NCBI GenBank assembly: GCA_963710715.1
Contig: CAVQBL010000011.1
Coordinates: forward strand, 1 to 11,706
DNA length: 11,706 bases
Direction of reading: 5' to 3'
Source: CAVQBL01 sp963710715
GTDB lineage: Bacteria; Pseudomonadota; Gammaproteobacteria; DSM-16500
The notes beneath the pieces were generated by a model. That model saw only the letters and a program-made list of their open reading frames with translations. It did no database searches and was not told the DNA's origin. Position numbers and translations under genes: made by a program. Shown in pieces: positions 7,144 through 11,706 of this stretch (positions are counted from its first letter, which is position 1; each line of letters opens with the position of its first letter).

Positions 7144-8344
7144 CTAGTTATTGGATGGATTGCAGTAAGACTCTTTTGATCCTATTTTCCTTAAAATAAA
7201 ATCAGCAATCATCTGCATAGGTTTTCGTAATCTTTCTACATCTAAAATAATATAACCCGCTGTTACATCTCCATTCATTTTATGATTTAGCAATCGTTTT
7301 AACGCATACGCTGGAATATCAAGACTTTCAGCAATTGTTATAAACGTTCGGCGTAAATCATGTACTGTAAACTGAATGCCTGTTGCCTCAATTACTTTAG
7401 CCATTTGTTTGCGAGGCTCGATAATGTATCCACCTTTGCCCGTACCCGAAAAAACATAATCACTCGTCGATATTTGTTTGCGTTGTATGAGAAGAGTATG
7501 TAAATAATCTGATAAAGGCAAGGTGTGGGACTGTCTATTTTTAGTGTCTGAAATTGTTAATGTCTTAGCCTTTAGATCGACTTGATTCCAGTGTAATTGC
7601 GCTGCTTCTTGGCGGCGCAATCCTGTAAATAAAATGAGTAGCAAATAATCTCTCAGTGTTTCGTTTGATAAATCTATTACGCCTTTATACCAAGCAGCGA
7701 GTTCGTGAGATTTAATGAATGTTTGACGTCGTTCAACTCGATACCAGGCTCTTGCTTGTGATAAGCGTTTCACTGGATTTTCTGTAATTAATGATCGACC
7801 GAGAGAGTCTTCATATTGCCCCGCAGCGAAATTAAAAAGTGCTCGCAATACGCGCATAGCTTGATTTGAATAAGATGTACCATGCTTTTGTCCGAGTATT
7901 TCATGATATTTAATAACTTTGTCTTTAGTGATAGAAAGTAGGGGCTTTTTCCCCCATTCTGAAAATACAGCACGCATCATATTTTTGTAGTCATAAAGTG
8001 TTTTTGGCTTTAAATTTTTACGTGCATTTAAATAGTCTTGGAAAACTTCACCAAGACTTATAGTACTTGCTTTGGCAGATTGTTTTTCAGCAATAGGGTC
8101 GATTCCTGTTGCAATTTTGCCAAGTAGTTTTTGTGCTTCTTTGCGTGCTTGTTCAACGGTTAGCTCTCCATAGCGACCTAGTGTAAATGCGGCGCACTTT
8201 GTTTCTGATTAGCTTTTCTATAACAAAGCTTTTAATACCGCTAGCAGTAATGCGGACAGCAAAACCTTTCAGTTGATCGTCACGATAAAAGGCTTGATCT
8301 CTGTCTTTAGGTGGGTCAATCTTTTCAATTGTTAAAAACCTATT
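7144..8344 (-). pseudogene. int: P4-type tyrosine integrase, frameshifted
   Basis: Joined frames give about 400 residues, the usual size of P4-like island integrases. The N-terminal arm-binding domain (DUF4102-like) reads RFLTIEKIDPPKDRDQAFYR from about 8344, then LKGFAVRITASGIKSFVIEK. The frame changes near 8185, just before LGRYGELTVEQARKEA. The long 3' frame then carries the catalytic domain: R in FTGLRRQEA, HDLRRTF, the histidine of LLNHK and the tyrosine in TAGYIILDVER. The stop is at 7144-7146. No start codon is visible in the N-terminal frame. All catalytic residues remain, but the enzyme cannot be made intact. It lies next to the tRNA-Thr scar, as expected for the enzyme that integrated this island. 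Confidence 0.88.
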
Positions 8345-8455
8345 AGGAGAACTTCTAACGCATTATAGACAAAGTATATTGAAAATAAAAGAGTTTCACG
8401 GGTTATTAAAACCATGTAGAAGTCGCTAAAAGTGTTAAAAATGCTCATTTGATAT

Positions 8456-8500
8456 TTCGTAATCAGTAGGTCCGCGGTTCGACTCCGCGCGTCGGCATCA
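8456..8500 (+). other. tRNA-Thr(CGT) 3' fragment, island attachment site
   Basis: This matches a tRNA from the anticodon loop to the 3' end. It has TTCGTAAT with anticodon CGT at 8458-8460 and a T arm with stem CGCGG/CCGCG around TTCGACT. The acceptor strand CGTCGGC (8490-8496), discriminator A and TCA follow. The D arm and 5' acceptor strand are absent upstream, where unrelated AT-rich sequence begins. Integrases of this type often cross over within tRNA 3' halves, leaving one full gene and one such fragment. This is therefore likely one att boundary of the island, with the full tRNA-Thr at its other end. Confidence 0.8.
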
Positions 8501-8525
8501 GTTTAATCAATAGGTTAAATATATT

Positions 8526-8909
8526 ATGCGAGAGTTAAAAATTAGTGTGTCGAATATGTGTCGAAGTTTGAAAGAAAAAATGAAAAGTTTTAATTGGAAA
8601 ATTGCGTTTAAAAGTTGCACATCTATGTTACGCTTGCTTATTGTGCGCGCTGAGTTTTTTTTGAAACAGTTTCCAGTTCGCACTTCCTTATGCTTTTTTC
8701 TAACTTCACTGCTGTTACAAATCTTCTTCAATAATCAGTCCACGATTAGCTTGGTTGTAGCTGCGCTTGCATCTATATTTATCGCGTTAAAATATAGACT
8801 AGACCAGGCAAGCTATCATAAAGCGCTTTTTGAGGAAAGATTTGCAATTTTTAAAGTAATAGATGATATTCGCGCTCGTGGCCAAACGCCGGAGCCACAA
8901 GAGATATGA
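8526..8909 (+). CDS. Two-helix membrane protein, possible 5' half of a split gene
   Basis: The ORF codes for 127 residues with two hydrophobic segments, about 52-68 (LCFFLTSLLLQIFF) and 73-89 (TISLVVAALASIFIALKY), and then a charged cytoplasmic-looking tail (FEERFAIFKVIDDI). The N-terminus is basic. The ATG at 8526 has no strong ribosome binding site; the in-frame ATG at 8580 is an alternative start. The stop overlaps the next ORF (ATGA at 8906-8909). The tail style resembles small membrane proteins of unknown function in accessory DNA, where a helical region usually follows in the same chain. The next ORF supplies such a region. No function is known. Confidence 0.6.
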   Translation: MRELKISVSNMCRSLKEKMKSFNWKIAFKSCTSMLRLLIVRAEFFLKQFPVRTSLCFFLTSLLLQIFFNNQSTISLVVAALASIFIALKYRLDQASYHKALFEERFAIFKVIDDIRARGQTPEPQEI

Positions 8910-9133
8910 TTTCTAAGCTAGATAATATAATGAGGAAAAGTTATTACCTTTTTAGTAACGAGACATTTCAATTTATTAAGCAGTTTCGCCAAGCAATTAT
9001 CACTCTTGCTCTCAAGTTACCAAACACATCAGAAAGAGAAGACACTATTGCAGCCAAAAATTTCTTAATCAGTTTAATCGACAATGAAAATCTTCCGCAA
9101 ATGTTTCCAGAGTTGAAAATTGATAGTTATTAA
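8906..9133 (+). CDS. Small helical protein, possible 3' half of the preceding gene
   Basis: The ORF codes for 75 residues (MISKLDNIMRKSYYLFSNET at the start, QMFPELKIDSY at the end), predicted as soluble and helical. The start overlaps the previous stop as ATGA, which permits translational coupling. Equally, a one-base indel at ATATGA would fuse both ORFs into a protein of about 203 residues, reading from PEPQE straight into ISKLDNIMRK. I favour the split-gene view because the previous ORF ends in what looks like an unfinished cytoplasmic domain, but cannot prove it. Function unknown. Confidence 0.5.
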   Translation: MISKLDNIMRKSYYLFSNETFQFIKQFRQAIITLALKLPNTSEREDTIAAKNFLISLIDNENLPQMFPELKIDSY

Positions 9134-9144
9134 AAGGGTGGTGA

Positions 9145-9219
9145 ATGAATAGCAATACAAAAAACCTATCCAGGGCGAAAGCGCTTACAGATGGAGAAGG
9201 GGGTCAAATCGCGCCTTGA
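9145..9219 (+). CDS. Truncated mini-ORF running into an inverted-repeat element
   Basis: An ATG eleven bases after the preceding stop, with GGTGG upstream, opens a 24-codon frame (MNSNTKNLSRAKALTDGEGG...). The last codons and the stop lie inside the left arm of the inverted-repeat element at 9200. It may be the 5' end of a third gene in the operon, cut by that element. The remnant at 9465-9671 might be its other part, but this is only a guess from position. Confidence 0.25.
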   Translation: MNSNTKNLSRAKALTDGEGGQIAP

Positions 9220-9310
9220 TACAACTTTTTGTTTGGTATAGTCGAGATAAATGGGATTGAAATTGCTTATTGAATATGAGTTAAGTTGTATCAAGGCGCG
9301 ATTTTACCCC
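9200..9310. repeat. 111-bp element with 28-bp inverted ends (MITE-like)
   Basis: The left arm 9200-9227 and right arm 9283-9310 are reverse complements over 28 bp with one mismatch (at 9205). Each includes the GC-rich block ATCGCGCCTTGATACAACTT. They flank an AT-rich 55-bp centre. Size and form fit a miniature inverted-repeat element, but I recognise no parent insertion sequence and see no clear target duplication. A transcript would fold into a long hairpin, so a terminator or RNA-structure role is possible. Confidence 0.6.
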
Positions 9311-9320
9311 TTGTTTCTTC

Positions 9321-9462
9321 TCAGGAAGAAAACTCTTAATAGATAATGCACCCGTGACCTGAATCGACTGTTCGAGAAATCATGAAATGACCGTTCGAGT
9401 CGAAGTGAAATCAGTGTTCGCTTTTAGACTGAAATAGCTGTTCGTTCCGACTGAAATACGCA
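9321..9462 (+). mobile_element. Isolated right-end remnant of the IS21-like element, copy 2
   Basis: This aligns with 4881-5021 over its whole length with about nine substitutions and one indel. It contains the last codons and stop of istB (EENS, stop) and the repeat units, starting at 9360, 9383, 9406 and 9430, plus the end unit at 9452-9462. Nothing else of the IS remains: the left side abuts the inverted-repeat element within 11 bases. The sequence differences show this is not a fresh duplicate of copy 1. Confidence 0.85.
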
Positions 9463-9464
9463 AT

Positions 9465-9671
9465 AACAGTCTGACTGAAAATTTTTCAGCTAAGCAGAAG
9501 CTCACTCAAGCACTAAAGCGAGTTATGTTTAAATGTGTTTTGGAAACTTTATTTATCTCACGATGCTTGTTGATGTTAATTGATAAACAAAGCAGTGTAG
9601 AAGCAGTTATTAAAAAAGCAAATGAGCTGGTTGCTCAATATTATGGAGAAACCAAAGATAACACAGGTTAA
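9465..9671 (+). pseudogene. 3' remnant of an unknown gene cut by IS end
   Basis: The frame is open from just after the IS end (9462) to the stop at 9669-9671 and gives NSLTENFSAKQKLTQALKRV followed by MFKCVLETLFISRCLLMLID and a charged end (ANELVAQYYGETKDNTG). An internal ATG at 9525 would give 48 residues, but it has no ribosome binding site. The likely reading is the end of a small gene whose start was lost when the IS inserted. The family is not recognised. Confidence 0.4.
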
Positions 9672-9805
9672 TTTTTATGAAATAGTTAAGCTAGCTTACA
9701 TTAGGCATAATATTTTTATTTTTCGCCCCACCAGAGAAAGAGGAATATGTAACCTAGCTTACAAATTTCTCTTTTTTCTGGTCAGTATTAAGAATTGAAA
9801 TTAAC
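9672..9805. other. Non-coding spacer with palindrome and hairpin
   Basis: No gene is seen. A perfect 12-bp palindrome TAAGCTAGCTTA lies at 9687-9698. CCAGAGAAAGAG (9731-9742) can pair with CTCTTTTTTCTGG (9768-9780) to form an imperfect hairpin without a clear trailing T-run. Either could be a weak terminator or binding site; neither is proven. Confidence 0.3.
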
Positions 9806-10088
9806 TTACTCTATTAACCCGCGGGTTGCAATAAAGGTTGTCTGGGTTTTTCTTTTTAATAGTACTATATTTTTCTCTAATGTTTCTATCAAATGTTTCA
9901 TATCAGCACGCGTTGTTGGATTCTTATCAAGGCATTTAATTATATTTTTTTTGTAGTGATGAATTCTCGTATTCTGGATAAGGAGAACCGCCATCCTTAT
10001 CATTTTTTTCCGAAAAAATGTAATCAATACAAGCTGCCAAACTGTATATATCAAGCTTTGGGTTTCCTACACATCTTTTCTTTTTTTA
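9806..10088 (-). pseudogene. C-terminal remnant of a eukaryotic-like Ser/Thr protein kinase
   Basis: On the minus strand, NPKLDIYSLAACIDYIF matches the kinase subdomain IX pattern (D-x-Y/W-S). After a frame change at a T8 run (9945-9952), the chain reads NIIKCLDKNPTTRADMKHLI, the typical end of the kinase C-lobe (CLxxNPxxRP), and then a tail to the stop at 9806-9808. The nucleotide-binding lobe, HRD and DFG motifs are absent, so no kinase can be made. The remnant ends at about 10088, exactly where the toxin reading begins on the other strand. It marks the foreign edge of a recombination joint. Confidence 0.75.
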
Positions 10089-10957
10089 AAGGTGCTGTAT
10101 CAGGATTCGCGTCCCTCAATCCTGATAATCTTTTAAGGCTTTCTCCGAGAGAAATATTTGGAATGGCAGCAGCAGGTGTAGATGCTTATATGCACCCTGT
10201 TGAGACAACAATGGGTGTATTGAATTCTTTGCAAGAAAATATAATTGAATTTGGAGACAGGATGAGTTCGCCTTATCCAGAAGTGAGAGCGAAAGCGGCA
10301 GGAGAATTGTCAGCGATAGTAGCAAGCGGCGGAGCAGGAGCGCTAGCGGAAGGAGCAGCATTAGCAGCGAGAGGAGCAGCAGCACTTGGTCGGCTACGGT
10401 TTGGATTGTTTGCTGAAGGAGCAGGCAGTGCTGGAGGTTTTGGAAGTCGTCCGGCGGCGCAGTTGGGGCAGGTTGGGGTGGAAAGTTTAACGACAGCTGA
10501 GCGCGCACTTGCAACTACGATTGAAAGTAGTACGAGTCATAGTGTATCAAACTTTTCAATTTTTTCAAGAAGAGCTACGGCTAGGGAGTTTTACGCAAGA
10601 GCTGGTTGGTCTTCAAACAAGATTGATGACCATTTGATGGGTATTGATTTTATGAGTGATGTAAATATAGAGATTATACCTAAAGGTAGAGTTATGAGCC
10701 AACATCAATTACCAAATGCTCCAATGGGAAATTATTTTACAAAACCTGACGCTAATACTAGTCGGTTAGGTATTTTTACTTCTGGAAGAGTTCAGAAAAA
10801 CTATCTTGTAACAACAGATATTTCTGCTCTGAAATCAACCGCAAGTGATATTATTGATACCTGGTCAATGTCCAGGTATGGTTGGAAGATAGAATTAAAA
10901 GGTGGTGAGCAACAATTTTTCTCACACAATATTTTAAACTGGAGACAGCATCCATGA
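10089..10957 (+). CDS. Orphan polymorphic toxin C-terminus (Tse6/TNT/Ntox46-like), 5' truncated
   Basis: The open frame extends back to 9893, but its first 66 codons are antisense to the kinase remnant, so genuine sequence probably starts near 10089 (GAVSGFASLNPDNLLRLSP). A pre-toxin helical region comes first, then an Ala/Gly-rich linker (AIVASGGAGALAEGAALAAR). The toxin domain occupies the last 135 residues or so: ATAREFYARAGWS, GIDF, PKGRVMSQHQLPNAPMGNYF, then YLVTTDISALKSTASDIIDTW and KGGEQQFF. The layout resembles NAD-consuming TNT/Ntox46 domains, and the Tsi6-like neighbour points to Tse6-type NAD(P) glycohydrolase activity. This activity is inference. No trustworthy start codon or delivery module is present; ATG 10163 is one candidate start. 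The stop overlaps the immunity gene. Confidence 0.7.
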
Positions 10958-11232
10958 AACGATTGGAGCTGTTCAAAGAAGCGCTTAGGCTAACAAAGAA
11001 AAAACTTGAGGAGTATCCAAGTTATTTCATTCTTGATTCAGTTATAGTGCAATTATTGTATTTAATAAGAGTAGAAGAGGGAGGAGAAGAGGATTTGTCA
11101 AAATTAATGAATATGACATTAGGAAGAATAACGGCTTATGATATTGACAATCTAGATGAAAACTTAGCATCAATTTTACATGAAGTGTCTGCAGAGATAC
11201 CACACATGCAGAAGCAATACTTGGGGAAATAG
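10954..11232 (+). CDS. Tsi6-like immunity protein
   Basis: This 92-residue helical protein starts in the ATGA overlap with the toxin stop, the classic toxin-immunity layout. From memory of Pseudomonas Tsi6, the shared pattern is clear: a helix with ALRL, then YPSY, a long QLLYLIR segment, an acidic loop, and LMNMTLGRITAYDIDNLDE (compare the Tsi6 pattern LTLGSIAVKEFD). Length also matches (Tsi6 is about 93 residues). Tsi6 binds and blocks the Tse6 NAD(P) glycohydrolase. This protein should neutralise the adjacent toxin by direct binding in the cytoplasm. The frame is intact. The alignment was made by eye and needs confirmation. Confidence 0.75.
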   Translation: MKRLELFKEALRLTKKKLEEYPSYFILDSVIVQLLYLIRVEEGGEEDLSKLMNMTLGRITAYDIDNLDENLASILHEVSAEIPHMQKQYLGK

Positions 11233-11234
11233 CT

Positions 11235-11591
11235 ATGTTAGGAGTTGTAGAAGACTGGTTGCTACAATACTCACCCGAGAGTAAAGGATGCTCATCTTAT
11301 CAGCCTTTAAAAAAGCCATTGAAACTTTTAGACATATTATCCCAAATTTTTAGAAAATATCGTGTAATTCAGTTGGCATCATATTCTAAGATTAACATCA
11401 CGGGATCAAGTAGTATTGTCGAATATGATTTAGTTGGATTAAAAATACCTGAAGATTTTAATAGTTTTTTTTGTACCTTGGTAGATGAATTAAATAATTA
11501 TCAAGATGAGCTTGAGACATTTCGATTTGTTGATTTGGCTCAAGAAAATGTAATAATTGATTACCTACAGAAGGGTGGGTACTTTTCATAG
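11235..11591 (+). CDS. Small protein, possible second immunity protein
   Basis: The ORF codes for 118 residues and starts two bases after the Tsi6-like stop; GGGGAA lies upstream. The chain is acidic at its end (DELETFRFVDLAQENVIIDY), with no signal peptide or membrane segment. It lies between one toxin-immunity pair and the start of another pre-toxin region (11592 on). Immunity genes of orphan modules often sit there, so it may protect against a lost or different toxin. I do not recognise the family. Confidence 0.55.
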   Translation: MLGVVEDWLLQYSPESKGCSSYQPLKKPLKLLDILSQIFRKYRVIQLASYSKINITGSSSIVEYDLVGLKIPEDFNSFFCTLVDELNNYQDELETFRFVDLAQENVIIDYLQKGGYFS

Positions 11592-11706
11592 CAGATTTTG
11601 AGTGCAGAGATGGTCGTGTCTGATTTTAAAGCTAAACTTAGCTCTCCCTATTCAGAAATGAGCTCGGAAGCATGGGGTGAATTAGTTGGAGGCGCTGCTC
11701 CTGTAT
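11592..11706 (+). pseudogene. Start of a second pre-toxin segment, continues beyond window
   Basis: From after the preceding TAG, the frame reads QILSAEMVVSDFKAKLSSPY, then SEMSSEAWGELVGGAAPV, to the window edge. It matches the pre-toxin region of the upstream orphan toxin around 10251-10340 (EFGDRMSSPYPEVRAKAAGE followed by LSAIV): SSPY, a spaced acidic residue, and the A-x-GEL pattern recur. The ATG at 11611 could be a start, but no ribosome binding site is clear. It is probably another orphan toxin cassette lacking its N-terminus. The toxin domain is outside the window. Confidence 0.55.

Noticed and set aside
7082..7144. A minus-strand scrap between the integrase and RhuM genes reading EEEIVSVQWFYNSLNDARA before a stop
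   Set aside because: It looks protein-like and may be the tail of a lost gene, but at 20 codons with no start and no recognised family it is too short to annotate.
8424..8500. A complete tRNA gene
   Set aside because: The D arm and the 5' acceptor strand complementary to CGTCGGC are absent; only the anticodon loop to the 3' end is recognisable.
9893..10090. The first 66 codons of the long toxin ORF as a genuine N-terminal domain
   Set aside because: The opposite strand reads as a protein kinase C-lobe end with clear motifs, so these codons are an accidental extension.
10116..10514. A 132-residue minus-strand ORF rich in Leu, Pro and Ala
   Set aside because: It is the mirror of the Ala/Gly-rich linker of the toxin; the composition follows from that repeat-like coding and shows no protein family.

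Overview
The window is AT-rich DNA from a proteobacterium. Gene style (IS21-like transposition genes, P4-type integrase, RhuM-Fic protein, a Tsi6-like immunity protein, a eukaryotic-like kinase scrap) and the many broken genes suggest a gammaproteobacterium with a decaying, host-associated accessory genome, perhaps near Legionella, Coxiella or Rickettsiella. That placement is inference; nothing here fixes the taxon. No housekeeping gene is present, so this is a patchwork of mobile DNA.

Region 1 (1-5021): a recombinase-in-trio (RIT) type element with three consecutive tyrosine recombinase genes (ritA, ritB and a frameshifted ritC) lies inside an IS21-family insertion sequence. The RIT ends form a near-perfect 155-bp inverted repeat that continues past the RIT into istA sequence, so an istA C-terminal segment flanks the element on both sides in opposite orientations. 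To the right follow the rest of istA (multiply frameshifted), an intact istB, and the IS right end built from 15-bp units spaced about 23 bp.

Region 2 (about 4984-8500, mostly minus strand): an integrated island. It carries an unrecognised protein whose C-terminus is cut by the IS end, a small broken gene, a frameshifted RhuM-Fic gene, and a frameshifted P4-type integrase. The island ends at a 3' fragment of a tRNA-Thr(CGT) gene (8456-8500), the expected attachment-site scar.

Region 3 (8526-9805): a membrane protein and a follow-on ORF that may be halves of one gene, a mini-ORF running into a 111-bp element with 28-bp inverted repeats, an isolated second copy of the IS21-like right end, and the 3' remnant of a small gene.

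Region 4 (9806-11706): the C-terminal remnant of a eukaryotic-like protein kinase on the minus strand abuts an N-terminally truncated polymorphic toxin C-terminus (Tse6/TNT/Ntox46-like, probably NAD-targeting by inference). It is translationally coupled to a Tsi6-like immunity gene. A second small ORF, possibly another immunity gene, follows. The window ends inside a second copy of the pre-toxin region, suggesting a tandem array of orphan toxin/immunity cassettes.

Most of the breaks are single-base indels. True decay and sequencing error cannot be told apart from this sequence alone.
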